Below are positions 55,366 to 63,912 of a DNA stretch of 64,000 nucleotides, one piece after another. The notes beneath the pieces were generated by a model. The model worked only from the letters and a program-made list of their open reading frames with translations, did not search any database and had not been told where the DNA came from. Source of the stretch: Micropruina glycogenica (GTDB lineage: Bacteria > Actinomycetota > Actinomycetes > Propionibacteriales > Propionibacteriaceae); assembly GCF_039524395.1 (NCBI RefSeq), contig NZ_BAAAGO010000022.1. One strand, 5' to 3'. Both the position numbers and the translations under genes were made by a program. The first letter of the stretch is position 1, and each line of letters starts with the position of its first letter.

Positions 55366-56324
55366 GCACGTCGGTCGAACAGGTGTCGCGGTTGCTGGCG
55401 CTGGTGCCGTACCTGCAGGCACACCCCGATGCCGACCTGGCCGAGACGGCGGCCGCCTTCGGGGTGACGCCTCGGCGATTGCTGGCCGATCTTGAGGTGT
55501 TGTGGTTCGTCGGCCTACCCGGTGGTCTGCCCGGCGACCTGATCGACATCGACATGGACGCCGTGCAGTCCCACGGCCGCATTCGGCTGACCAACGCCGA
55601 GTACCTGTCGAGGCCGATGCGCTTCACCATCGACGAGGTGACCAGCCTGATCGTGGCGTTGCGTGCCGTCCGTGAGGTGGCCGGTGGAGAGGCCGGCGAT
55701 GCCGTCGACTCGGCGCTGGCCAAGCTGTCGACGGTTGCGGGGGCTCAAGAGAGCCGGCGGGTGGAGTTCGCGGTCGCCACGTCCGAGGGTGGGGTGCGCG
55801 ACCGGCTTGCTGCGGCGATCGCGGACGGTGCGGCGGTACGACTCACCTATGACGGCCTGACCAGGGCCGAAACCACCCGTCCGGTGGTCGAACCACACCG
55901 ACTGACGGTGAGGGACGGCTTCGTGTACCTCGAAGCGTGGAGCCGTGACCGCAGCGACTGGCGTACGTTTCGGCTCGACCGGGTCACCGCCGTCGACGAT
56001 GCGGACGGTGGCGTGGCCGACCATGGCGAGCCGCCCCCGTTCGACGCGGGTTGGCTCGAGGTGCGGGCCGAAGCCGCTCTGGTCAGCATCACGGTCACCG
56101 ACCACGCCCGCTGGATCGCGGAGTACTACCCGGTGCGATCGATCACCGCAGCCCGTGGGGGTTGGCGCATCGAGCTGCTGGTGGCCGACCCGGCGTGGCT
56201 TCGGGCGTTGCTGCTGCGTCTCGGCCCCGACGTGCTGGCGGTCGACCCGCCCACGGCGGCCGATTCGGCACGGGCGGCGGCGTCCGAGGCCTTGGGGCTG
56301 TACCAGGCGCTCCCGACCGAGTAG
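55362..56324 (+). CDS. pafC: WYL-domain transcription regulator PafC
   Basis: A 320-residue partner of PafB. The N-terminal helix-turn-helix (VSRLLALVPYLQAHPDADLAETAAAFGVTPRRLLADLEVLWFVGLPGG) is followed by a WYL domain (AVRLTYDGLTRAETTRPVVEPHRLTVRDGFVYLEAWSRDRSDWRTFRLDRV) and a C-terminal extension. The ATG overlaps the pafB stop, consistent with co-translation of a heterodimer. A GGGACGGTTC repeat array starts just after the stop. Confidence 0.93.
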   Translation: MSTSVEQVSRLLALVPYLQAHPDADLAETAAAFGVTPRRLLADLEVLWFVGLPGGLPGDLIDIDMDAVQSHGRIRLTNAEYLSRPMRFTIDEVTSLIVALRAVREVAGGEAGDAVDSALAKLSTVAGAQESRRVEFAVATSEGGVRDRLAAAIADGAAVRLTYDGLTRAETTRPVVEPHRLTVRDGFVYLEAWSRDRSDWRTFRLDRVTAVDDADGGVADHGEPPPFDAGWLEVRAEAALVSITVTDHARWIAEYYPVRSITAARGGWRIELLVADPAWLRALLLRLGPDVLAVDPPTAADSARAAASEALGLYQALPTE

Positions 56325-56330
56325 CGGGTC

Positions 56331-56573
56331 CAAGGGACGGTCTCCAACCAGAAGGGGACGGTTCTCCGACTGGTGAGGGGACGGTTCTCCGACCAGCAGG
56401 GGGACAGTTCTCCAACTGGTGAGGGGACGGTTCTCCGACCAGCAGGGGGACGGTTCTCCGACTGGTGAGGGGACGGTTCTTCAACCAGCAAAGGGGACGG
56501 TTCTCCAACCAGACGGGGACGGTTCTCCAACTGGTTGGGGGACGGTTCTCCAAACGTCGTAGAACCGTCCCCC
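56331..56573 (+). repeat. GGGGACGGTTCTCC repeat array after pafC
   Basis: About nine to ten copies of GGGGACGGTTCTCC(A/G)AC with short alternating linkers (TGGTGA or CAGCA). The last copy is paired with an inverted one: GGGGGACGGTTCT (56537-56549) and AGAACCGTCCCCC (56561-56573). No coding signal in this 327-bp spacer. Confidence 0.92.
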
Positions 56574-56651
56574 TACTGTTGAGGGGGCGTTCCCGCCGGC
56601 GTCCGCGAACCGCGGCAAGCGCCCGCCCGTTTGATCGGTTAGTCTCACCTC

Positions 56652-56828
56652 ATGGTCTGGGTGCTCATCTTCGGCGGTATCGCGCTGGCTGGACTGATCA
56701 CCGTCGCCTCGTACGCGGTGTGGCTGGCGCACAAGGCGTCCGACCTGTTCAGCGAACTGCAGATGTTGGGCAAACGGGCCGAGGAACTGGCGGCGCTGGT
56801 GTCGCAAGTTCAGCTTCCCGATCACTGA
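56652..56828 (+). CDS. Small single-span membrane protein before tatA
   Basis: A 58-residue protein with one transmembrane helix (about 2-24: VWVLIFGGIALAGLITVASY) and an amphipathic helix (SDLFSELQMLGKRAEELAALVSQV). Similar small membrane proteins occur upstream of tatA in actinobacteria. Its role is unknown. TAGTCT at 56640-56645 lies six bases before the ATG, which suggests a leaderless mRNA. Confidence 0.75.
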   Translation: MVWVLIFGGIALAGLITVASYAVWLAHKASDLFSELQMLGKRAEELAALVSQVQLPDH

Positions 56829-56869
56829 GTAGACTCGCGGAGTCACCGCAACCAAAGGAGCGCACAGAC

Positions 56870-57124
56870 ATGTTCGGCCTGCCCGGGGGCATGGAATGGG
56901 TCATCCTCGCCATCATCGCCCTACTCGTCTTCGGCGGCAGCCGGCTGGCCAGTGCCGGCAAGAACGCCGGCAAGGCGATCCGCGAGTTCAAAGAAGAAAC
57001 GTCGTCGTTGAAGAAGACCGACCCGCCCGCTGTCGAGGCGCCTCCGGCTCAGCCTGAGCCTGAGGGCATCGTGCACGAGGGCGAGATCGTCCCCGAGCCG
57101 AAGGACAAGGGCCAGCAGGCCTGA
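56870..57124 (+). CDS. tatA: Twin-arginine translocase subunit TatA
   Basis: An 84-residue pore-forming subunit of the Tat export system. One N-terminal transmembrane helix (MEWVILAIIALLVFGGSRL, ~8-25) with the FGGSRL hinge, an amphipathic helix (ASAGKNAGKAIREFKEE) and an acidic Pro-rich tail. ATG 56870 has AGGAG nine bases upstream. It precedes tatC, as usual in actinobacteria. Confidence 0.95.
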   Translation: MFGLPGGMEWVILAIIALLVFGGSRLASAGKNAGKAIREFKEETSSLKKTDPPAVEAPPAQPEPEGIVHEGEIVPEPKDKGQQA

Positions 57125-57130
57125 TCCGAC

Positions 57131-57961
57131 GTGGCCCGACGCTTCAGCCTCGGGTGGCTCAAACCGCCTCCCGCTTCGCCGGACGGGGTGATGTCCCTCG
57201 GCGATCACCTGCGTGAACTGCGCTACCGGGTGCTGTTCTCGATGGTGTTCATCGTGGTGGGCATGATCGTGATCGCCATCTTCTACAACCAGGTCTACAC
57301 GTTCATGACCCAACCCTGGTTGCAGGCCAAAGAGATTCTGAGCCAGACCAACCCCGAGCTGAGCACTCAGATGGTGCTGTCGGGCGTCACCACTCCGCTC
57401 ACCCTGGCCATGAAGATCTGCGGGGTCGGGGGGCTGATCATCGCCTCGCCGGTCTGGCTGTACCAGATCTGGGCCTACATCGTGCCCGCGTTGCTCTCGC
57501 ACGAAAAACGCTGGGCGCTCATGTTCGTGGGCACGGCGCTGCCGCTGTTTCTGGCCGGCGTCGCGGTCGGTTATCTGATCCTGCCGCAGGGCATTTCGGT
57601 GCTGATGTCGTTCACGCCCGAGTCGGTGCCGATCACCAACCTGATCGAGATCGACAAGTTCCTCGAACTCATGCTGCAGTTGATGCTGGTCTTCGGCCTC
57701 GGGTTCTTGATGCCCGTGGTCGTGGTCGGCGCCAACCTGGTCGGCGTGCTCAAGGCGCAGCAACTCAAGAAGGCGCGCCTCTACGTGATCTTCGGCACCT
57801 TCGTGTTCGGCGCAGCGGCCACCCCCTCGACAGACCCGTTCTCGATGCTGGCCCTCGCGATTCCGATGAGCCTGCTCTTCCTGGCCGCCGAGTTCATCTG
57901 CCATCTCAACGACAAACGCAAGGCCAAGCGGCTGGCCGACGAGCTCGTGGCCAGTTCGTGA
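57131..57961 (+). CDS. tatC: Twin-arginine translocase subunit TatC
   Basis: A 276-residue six-helix receptor for twin-arginine signal peptides. The conserved N-terminus MSLGDHLRELRYRVL precedes helix 1. SPVWLYQIWAYIVPALLSHEKRW (first cytoplasmic/periplasmic segments) and FGLGFLMPVVVV follow. The C-terminal tail is basic. GTG 57131 is six bases after tatA; a shorter start near residue 21 (MSLGDH) cannot be excluded. It overlaps the lipid kinase gene (GTGA). Confidence 0.94.
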   Translation: MARRFSLGWLKPPPASPDGVMSLGDHLRELRYRVLFSMVFIVVGMIVIAIFYNQVYTFMTQPWLQAKEILSQTNPELSTQMVLSGVTTPLTLAMKICGVGGLIIASPVWLYQIWAYIVPALLSHEKRWALMFVGTALPLFLAGVAVGYLILPQGISVLMSFTPESVPITNLIEIDKFLELMLQLMLVFGLGFLMPVVVVGANLVGVLKAQQLKKARLYVIFGTFVFGAAATPSTDPFSMLALAIPMSLLFLAAEFICHLNDKRKAKRLADELVASS

Positions 57962-58854
57962 GCGCGGTCGCCGGCCGCTGCGCCCTGGTGGTGAACCCCA
58001 CTGCCGGACGAGGCCGGGCCGGACGCCTGGTGCCCACCGTCAGCGCAGCGCTGCGTGAGGCGCTGCCCGGCACCGAGTTGACCATCGTCGAGTCGCGGGA
58101 CGTCGAGCACGCCGAGTCCGCCTGCCGGCAGGCCGTCGCCGACGCCGCGACCGTGCTGGTGATGGGCGGGGACGGAATGGCGCATCTGGGCGTCAACGCC
58201 TGCGCGGGCACCGGGGTACCGCTGGGTGTGCTGCCAGCGGGTACCGGCAACGATCTCTGCCGTGGGCTCGGGTTGCCGCTGCAGATTCGCGACGCGGTGA
58301 AGGCGCTGGCCCGCGGCCTCACGCACAGCGTCGATCTCGCTCATGTGACCAAACCGGACGGCGCGGAGCGCTGGGTGGGCTGCGTGGTGTCGTCCGGTTT
58401 CGACTCCAGGGTGGCGCTGCGCACCGCGGCGATGACGGTGTCGATCGGGCCACTGGCGTACGCGTGGTCGGCCTTGGCCGAGCTGCGCACCTTCAGCCCG
58501 TTGGCCTATCGGCTCACCATCGACGGTGAGCGGCGCGGCCTGCCGGCCATGGCGGTGTTCGTGGCCAACGCGGAGTTCTTCGGCGGCGGCATGCGGGCCG
58601 GCCCCGGCGCCAGCGTCACCGACGGGCTGCTCGATCTCACCGTGATCCACCCCGTCTCGCGGGCCGTGCTGCTGCGGCTGCTGCCCTCGCTGTATTCGGG
58701 CCGGTTCGTGCGGCACCCCGCGGTCGAGCAATTGCGGGCGCGCGAGGTGATCGTCGACGGCGACGGCCTGATCGGCAGCGGCGACGGCGAGTTGCTGGGT
58801 GACGTGCCCCTGACCGTCCGGACCGTGCCGAACGCACTCACCGTGCTCGGCTGA
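57958..58854 (+). CDS. Diacylglycerol/lipid kinase family protein
   Basis: A 298-residue YegS/DgkB-type kinase. ALVVNPTAGRGRAG at the N-terminus, the nucleotide motif VLVMGGDGMAHLGVNA and LPAGTGNDLCRGLGLP are diagnostic for the DAGK catalytic domain. The C-terminal lobe carries DGDGLIGSGDGELLGD-like acidic residues. It probably phosphorylates diacylglycerol or a related lipid. It is coupled to tatC by GTGA overlap and precedes helY, as in other actinobacteria. Confidence 0.9.
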   Translation: MSAVAGRCALVVNPTAGRGRAGRLVPTVSAALREALPGTELTIVESRDVEHAESACRQAVADAATVLVMGGDGMAHLGVNACAGTGVPLGVLPAGTGNDLCRGLGLPLQIRDAVKALARGLTHSVDLAHVTKPDGAERWVGCVVSSGFDSRVALRTAAMTVSIGPLAYAWSALAELRTFSPLAYRLTIDGERRGLPAMAVFVANAEFFGGGMRAGPGASVTDGLLDLTVIHPVSRAVLLRLLPSLYSGRFVRHPAVEQLRAREVIVDGDGLIGSGDGELLGDVPLTVRTVPNALTVLG

Positions 58855-58868
58855 GCACCTGGTGACCG

Positions 58869-58946
58869 ATTCTCGGTTCCGTGAACCGTGGGAACCGTCC
58901 CGTGAATCGTGAACGTCCCGTGAACCGTGGGAACCGTTCCGTGAAA
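58869..58946. repeat. GGGACGGTTC-family repeat variant after the lipid kinase gene
   Basis: Four imperfect units built from CCGTGAACCGTGGGAACCGT / CCGTGAATCGTGAACGT. It shares the GGAACCGTCCC core with the other arrays but has a different flank (CGTGAA). It starts 15 bases after the stop. Confidence 0.8.
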
Positions 58947-59002
58947 ACGGGGAGCCGCCTTCTTGATCGCCGGGCCGCCTCGCCCGCGGTAGGTTGGCCG
59001 CG

Positions 59003-61735
59003 ATGACCAGCGAGACCGACACCACCCTGGCGGCCTTCGCCGCCGGGTACGACTTTCCGCTCGACCCGTTTCAGGTCGAGGCCTGCCGGCACGTCGAGGC
59101 GGGGTCCGGCGTGCTCGTGGCCGCGCCCACGGGATCCGGCAAGACGGTCGTTGGTGAGTTCGCGGTCTTTCTGGCGCTGAACCGGGGCACCAAGTGCTTC
59201 TACACCACCCCGATCAAGGCGCTGAGCAATCAGAAGTTTCACGATCTGGTCGACCGTCACGGTGCCGACAACGTCGGTCTGCTGACGGGCGACACCACCA
59301 TCAACGGCGAGGCGCCCGTGGTGGTGATGACCACCGAGGTGCTGCGCAACATGCTCTATGCCAACTCGCGCACCCTGAACGGCCTCGGCTTCGTGGTGAT
59401 GGACGAGGTGCACTACCTCGCCGACCGCTTCCGCGGCGCGGTGTGGGAGGAGGTGATCATCGGCTTGGCCGAGTCCGTCCAGGTGGTGTCGCTGTCGGCC
59501 ACGGTCAGCAACGCCGAAGAGTTCGGCGCCTGGCTCGACGAGGTGCGCGGCGACGTCCGGATCGTGGTGTCCGAACGCCGTCCGGTGCCCCTGTTTCAGC
59601 ACGTCATGGCCGGACGCCGCCTCTACGACCTGTTCGCCGACGAGGCCCCCACCGCCAAGGCGATCCCCGCCGGGCACGTCGACGTCAACCCCGAGCTGCT
59701 CCGCCTGGCCAAAGAGGAATCCCGCGGCGTGCGCGACGACTCCCGCAAGCTGCGTGGACGACGGGTGCGCAACGAGATCGCCAAACGCAACCCCCGCTCG
59801 TCCCTGGTGCCCAGGCGCGACGCCACCGTCGAACGACTCGATGCCGAAGCCCTGCTGCCGGCCATCTTCTTCATCTTCAGCCGCGCCGGGTGTGACGCCG
59901 CGGTCGGCCAACTGATGCACTCGGGAATCCGGCTGACGAACGCGAGCGAGCGGCGCGAACTCGAACAGATCGCGGCGGAGCACACCGAGGGGCTCAGCCC
60001 GTCCGACTTGGACGCCCTCGACTACGGCCACTTTCTGGACGCCTTTCGCCACGGCATCGCCGCCCACCACGCCGGGCTGTTGCCCGCCTTCAAAGAGGCC
60101 GTCGAAGAGGCGTTCGTGCGCGGCCTGGTGAAGGTGGTGTTCGCCACCGAAACCTTGGCCCTGGGCATCAACATGCCGGCCCGCTCGGTGGTGCTCGAGC
60201 GGCTGGTCAAGTACAACGGCGAGAGCCACGCGCCGATCACGCCGGGGGAGTACACCCAGCTCACCGGACGGGCCGGACGCCGCGGTATCGACGTCGAGGG
60301 CCACGCCGTGGTGCTCTGGCAGACCGGCATGGACCCGCGCGGCGTCGCCGGGCTGGCCTCGACCCGCACCTACCCGCTGCGGTCGTCGTTCGCCCCCACG
60401 TACAACATGGCGGTCAACCTGGTCGGCGCGGTCGGCCGCGAGCGCGCCCGGGTGCTGCTGGAGCAGTCGTTCGCGCAGTACCAGTCCGATCGCGGGGTGG
60501 TGGGCCTGGCCCGCACGATCGCCCGCAACAACGAACGCATCGAGGGCTATCTGGCCCAGGCTGCGTGCGACCAGGGTGACTTCGCCGAGTACGCCCGGTT
60601 GCGCGCCGAGATCTCGGGCCTGGAGGCCGAAGCGGCGCGCAGCCGCAGAGCCGACCGCCGGGCCGAGGCGATGAGCGTGCTGCTCGAACTGAAACCCGGC
60701 GACATACTCAAGGTGCCCGCCGGACGGCACACCGGCTGGGCGGTGGTGGTCGATCCGGGGTTGGCCAAGGGCGATCCGCACCCGATGGTGATGACCGAGG
60801 AGCGGCAGCTCAAGCGGCTCTCGTTGGTCGACTTTCCGACCCCGCCGATCGTGGCCGGACGGATGCGCGTGCCCAAGCACTTCGACCCCCGGCAACCGGC
60901 GTCCAGGCGCAACCTGTCGGCGGCGTTCCGGTCGAAGCTGGCCGAGATCGATCTGTCGGCCCCTCGCTATCAGCCCTCGGCGATGGACGGCGAGGTCGCC
61001 GACCGCATCGCGGAACTGCGCCGGCAACTCAAGGCGCACCCGTGCCACGCCTGCCCCGACCGCGAGAATCACGCCCGGTGGGCCGAGCAGGCGCTGCGGC
61101 TGGAGCGTGACAACGAGGGGCTGCAACGCCAGGCCGATAGGCGCACCAACACGATCGCGGTGAAGTTCGACCGCATCTGCTCGGTGCTCGAATCGCTCGG
61201 CTACCTCACCGACGGGGGCGATGAGGTCACCGACGCCGGACGCATGCTGGCCCGCATTTATGCCGAACTCGATCTGGTGAGTGCCGAGTGCATCCGCGCC
61301 GGTGTGTTCGACGGACTGAGTGCGCCACAGTTGGCGGCGGTGTTGTCGACGCTCATCTTCGAGGCGCGGGGTGGTGAGAAGCGCCGTCCGCCCCGCATGC
61401 CCGACCGGGCCAGCGAGCAGGCGCAGACCGCGCTGCGCAGCATCTGGCGGCAGGTCGGGCTGACCGAACGCGACCATCGGCTCGAACGTGGCCCCGAACC
61501 AGACATCGGCTTCGCCGAACCGGTCTTCGCGTGGGCGTCCGGGCAGCCGCTCGGCGACGTGCTGGACGATTCGGGCCTTACCGCAGGCGACTTCGTCCGT
61601 TGGGCTCGCCAGGTGGTCGACTTCGCCGGTCAGGTGGCCCAGGCCGCCGGACCTGGGGCGCTGCGAGACACCGCGCGCGAGGTGGTCGACAGGGTGCGCC
61701 GCGGCGTGGTGGACGCCGCCCCCATGGAAGACTGA
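59003..61735 (+). CDS. helY: Ski2-like DEAD/DExH-box helicase HelY
   Basis: A 910-residue superfamily-2 RNA helicase of the Ski2/Mtr4-like bacterial group. Walker A is APTGSGKT (41-48), TTPIKALSNQK is motif Ia, DEVH (134-137) is motif II and SLSATVSNAEEF is motif III. LALGINMPARSVVLERL and QLTGRAGRRGID are motifs V and VI. The C-terminal half has the DSHCT-type helical domain. ATG 59003 is seven bases after the -10 box TAGGTT (58990-58995), so the mRNA may be leaderless. Likely role in RNA turnover. The tatC-lipid kinase-helY order matches Mycobacterium and Streptomyces. Confidence 0.95.
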   Translation: MTSETDTTLAAFAAGYDFPLDPFQVEACRHVEAGSGVLVAAPTGSGKTVVGEFAVFLALNRGTKCFYTTPIKALSNQKFHDLVDRHGADNVGLLTGDTTINGEAPVVVMTTEVLRNMLYANSRTLNGLGFVVMDEVHYLADRFRGAVWEEVIIGLAESVQVVSLSATVSNAEEFGAWLDEVRGDVRIVVSERRPVPLFQHVMAGRRLYDLFADEAPTAKAIPAGHVDVNPELLRLAKEESRGVRDDSRKLRGRRVRNEIAKRNPRSSLVPRRDATVERLDAEALLPAIFFIFSRAGCDAAVGQLMHSGIRLTNASERRELEQIAAEHTEGLSPSDLDALDYGHFLDAFRHGIAAHHAGLLPAFKEAVEEAFVRGLVKVVFATETLALGINMPARSVVLERLVKYNGESHAPITPGEYTQLTGRAGRRGIDVEGHAVVLWQTGMDPRGVAGLASTRTYPLRSSFAPTYNMAVNLVGAVGRERARVLLEQSFAQYQSDRGVVGLARTIARNNERIEGYLAQAACDQGDFAEYARLRAEISGLEAEAARSRRADRRAEAMSVLLELKPGDILKVPAGRHTGWAVVVDPGLAKGDPHPMVMTEERQLKRLSLVDFPTPPIVAGRMRVPKHFDPRQPASRRNLSAAFRSKLAEIDLSAPRYQPSAMDGEVADRIAELRRQLKAHPCHACPDRENHARWAEQALRLERDNEGLQRQADRRTNTIAVKFDRICSVLESLGYLTDGGDEVTDAGRMLARIYAELDLVSAECIRAGVFDGLSAPQLAAVLSTLIFEARGGEKRRPPRMPDRASEQAQTALRSIWRQVGLTERDHRLERGPEPDIGFAEPVFAWASGQPLGDVLDDSGLTAGDFVRWARQVVDFAGQVAQAAGPGALRDTAREVVDRVRRGVVDAAPMED

Positions 61736-61767
61736 ACCGCACTTCGCGCGTCCGCAGCCATGGGGAC

Positions 61768-62070
61768 GGTCTCAGCCGGTTGGGGGACGGTTCTCTCGTC
61801 GGTCAGGGGACGGTTCTCCAACGGTTGGAGAACCGTCCCCTTCCCGGTTGGAGAACCGTCCCCTTCCCGGTTGGAGAACCGTCCCCTTGCCGGTTGGAGA
61901 ACCGTCCCCTTGCCGGTTGGAGAACCGTCCCCTTGCCGGTTGGAGAACCGTCCCCTTGCCGGTTGGAGAACCGTCCCCTTGCCGGTTGGAGAACCGTCCC
62001 CTTGCCGGTTGGAGAACCGTCCCCTTGCCGGTTGGAGAACCGTCCCCTTGCCGGTTGGAGAACGGTTCCC
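61768..62070. repeat. GGGACGGTTC array after helY with ten 23-bp tandem units
   Basis: Three spaced forward copies of GGGGACGGTTCTC (61763-61820) lead into ten head-to-tail 23-bp units of GGTTGGAGAACCGTCCCCTTGCC (from 61823) and an eleventh diverged copy at 62053. The switch point is a perfect 35-bp palindrome: GGGGACGGTTCTCCAAC (61806-61822) and its complement (61824-61840) around one base. All frames stay open through the array but no gene is supported in this 434-bp spacer. Confidence 0.97.
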
Positions 62071-62168
62071 GATCCACCAGGCGGCCTGCGGGCTCGACGA
62101 GGTTTGTCCCTCGCATCGCCTACTAGGTGGTGGACGGCACCGTGTCCCAGCCCCCTTGAGGAGCCGTC

Positions 62169-62652
62169 ATGCGCCGGACGTCGCTCACCGTTGTTGCCCT
62201 CCTCACCGTTCTGCTCACCGCCTCGGGGTGCACCGTGCCCGGCACGAGCCCGTCCACCGCGCCGCCGAGTGCCACCGACCGGCCACACGGTCGCAGCGAC
62301 TGAGCAACCAACTGAGTCGCCCTCGGCCGAGGCCCTGCCGGTGCTCGCGTCGAAGTCGGTCAACTTCAGCGAGATCCCGGCCACGATCATGCTCAACCAG
62401 GTGATCGTTGGCGACGGGGTGACCAGCATCACCTGGACCCTGCGCAACGACGATGACGCCAAGGCCGGCGAGCGTCCCCGCGACTCAGAGGGCCGCTGCG
62501 TGTGCACCTACGCCCCGTCCAGCGTCTTCGTGCGGCCGGGCGCGTCGCAGTCGTTCGACGCCGTGTTCAAGGCGCTGCCCGACGGCGTCACCACCATCGA
62601 CGTGGTGATTCCGCGCGCAGGTACGTTCCGTGAGGTTCAGGTTCAGCGATGA
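62169..62652 (+). pseudogene. Lipoprotein paralogue of the 63285 gene, frameshifted and internally deleted
   Basis: It starts well: GAGGAG before ATG 62169, a signal peptide with lipobox ASGC, then frame 0 closes at 62303. The continuing frame carries the rest: LPVLASKSVNFSEI, VGDGVTSITWTLRNDDDA, GRCVCTYAPSSVFVRPGASQSFDAVFKALPDGVTTIDVVIPRAGTF. These match the intact protein at 63285 segment by segment, but about 45 residues between TWTL and CVCT are missing. A frameshift plus a deletion indicates real decay. It overlaps the next pseudogene (ATGA). Confidence 0.85.
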
Positions 62653-63180
62653 GGGTTCTCGCCACCGCCGCCGTGGTGGTCGCCCTGGTCGTGGACCGGG
62701 AGGTACCGCGCACGCCGACCCGACCACCGAGCCGGTCGACCCCAGCACGGCGGTGAGCTTTCCGGTGCTGCCATTCGACGCCCGGGTACTGACCATCGAG
62801 TTTCCGCAAGCCAGCGTCGACGGCTCAGTGACCGAAGACGGCAAGGTGATCACCCTGCGGGCCGACGTGTTCTTCGCCTACAACAAGGCCACCCTCAACG
62901 CCAAGGCCAAGGCTGCGCTCGACCGGGCCGCGGCACGAGTGACCGAGCTGCAGGCCACCACCGTCAGGGTCAGCGGCTACACCGACAGCAAAGGCACCGC
63001 CGCCTACAACAGCCGTTGTCGCAGCGGCGGGCCAAGGCCGTGCTCGCGGGCCTCGAACAGCGCCTGGACGGGCTGACGGGCGTCATCAAGGCCTACGGCG
63101 AGAGCCGTCCGGTGGCCACCAACAAGACCGCGAAAGGCCGGGCCCTGAACCGTCGGGTCACGATCACCGTCACCGGATGA
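62649..63180 (+). pseudogene. OmpA/MotB-domain protein with two frameshifts
   Basis: An OmpA-C-like peptidoglycan-binding protein split over three frames. A start with a hydrophobic signal (MRVLATAAVVVALV) shifts near 62690. The second frame carries VITLRADVFFAYNKATLNAKAKAALDRAAARV and VSGYTDSKGTAAYNSR. A one-base loss near 63014 shifts to the third frame, which ends AKAVLAGLEQRLDG...AKGRALNRRVTITVTG. Relatives have these parts in one frame. It probably formed an envelope operon with the lipoprotein gene before it. Confidence 0.82.
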
Positions 63181-63284
63181 GTCGGCGACGAATTTCGGCG
63201 AGCCTGTGGATAACCCCGGTCTGACGCGCTGGTGAGGCAGCGGCAGCGGTTAGCGTGTGGCAACTCGAAAGGAGCCCGCCCCCC

Positions 63285-63887
63285 ATGCGTCTCATCGCCG
63301 GCCTGATCGTTCTGCTCACCTGCGCCGCCTGCACCATCGGCCCAACCCAACCCCAAAGCTCGACAACCGAATCACCCACCACGGCTGCAGCGGCACCCAC
63401 CACCGAGGCGCCCAGACCGACACCCACCGAGTTGCCGGTTCTGGCCAGCCGCACCACGAGCTACAGCAGTGCCTCAGCCACTGTTGCCGTCAATCAACTG
63501 GTCGTCTCCGGCGGGGTGAGCACCCTGACCTGGACCCTCACCAACACCTCCGACGATGGCCTGATCGTCACCACCATTCTCGGCGACGGCATCTTCACCG
63601 ACGGACAGGGGGCTACGGTGCCGGGCTCGAGCACAGGGGTACCCGGCGACGGGGGCGCTTCCGACGGGGTCTATCTGATCGATGCAGTCAACAAGCAGCG
63701 CTACCTGCCCGCCCGCGATTCGCAGGGCGTGTGCGTCTGCACGGTGCTCGACACCAACGTGACCCTCCAACCTGGCGGGTCGATGGTGTTCTCGGCCACG
63801 TTCAAGGCCGTTCCCGAAGGGGTCGCCACAGTCGGGGTCTCCATTCCAGGGGCGGGCACGTTCACCGACGTTCCGGTTCAACGATGA
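63285..63887 (+). CDS. Lipoprotein of unknown function
   Basis: A 200-residue lipoprotein. The signal peptide ends at the lipobox TCAAC (Cys ~16). It is followed by a Thr/Pro-rich linker (~20-47) and a beta-rich domain with VNQLVVSGGVSTLTWTLTN, a Cys-x-Cys (CVCT) site and FKAVPEGVATVGVSIPGAG. AAAGGAG lies about ten bases before ATG 63285. It is the intact counterpart of the broken gene at 62169. The family often sits beside OmpA-domain genes. The function is unknown. Confidence 0.82.
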   Translation: MRLIAGLIVLLTCAACTIGPTQPQSSTTESPTTAAAAPTTEAPRPTPTELPVLASRTTSYSSASATVAVNQLVVSGGVSTLTWTLTNTSDDGLIVTTILGDGIFTDGQGATVPGSSTGVPGDGGASDGVYLIDAVNKQRYLPARDSQGVCVCTVLDTNVTLQPGGSMVFSATFKAVPEGVATVGVSIPGAGTFTDVPVQR

Positions 63888-63912
63888 AGCGCGGACGCTG
63901 GTCGAGACGCTT

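Noticed and set aside
56331..56573. CRISPR-like spacing in the array after pafC
   Set aside because: The linkers are short, alternating and repeated, not unique spacers of constant length.
58838..61477. An 879-codon open frame on the minus strand opposite helY
   Set aside because: It is a shadow of helY in high-GC DNA. The composition is His/Arg/Gly-rich with no domain, while the plus strand has all helicase motifs.
61806..62070. CRISPR array at the 23-bp tandem repeat
   Set aside because: Units are head to tail without unique spacers and no cas gene is present, so it is a simple tandem repeat.
61531..62652. Long open frame running through the 23-bp array into the lipoprotein region
   Set aside because: It is open only because the 23-bp unit lacks stops in all frames. 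The protein would be a Trp-Arg-Thr-Val-Pro repeat joined to a pseudogene fragment, with no start signal.
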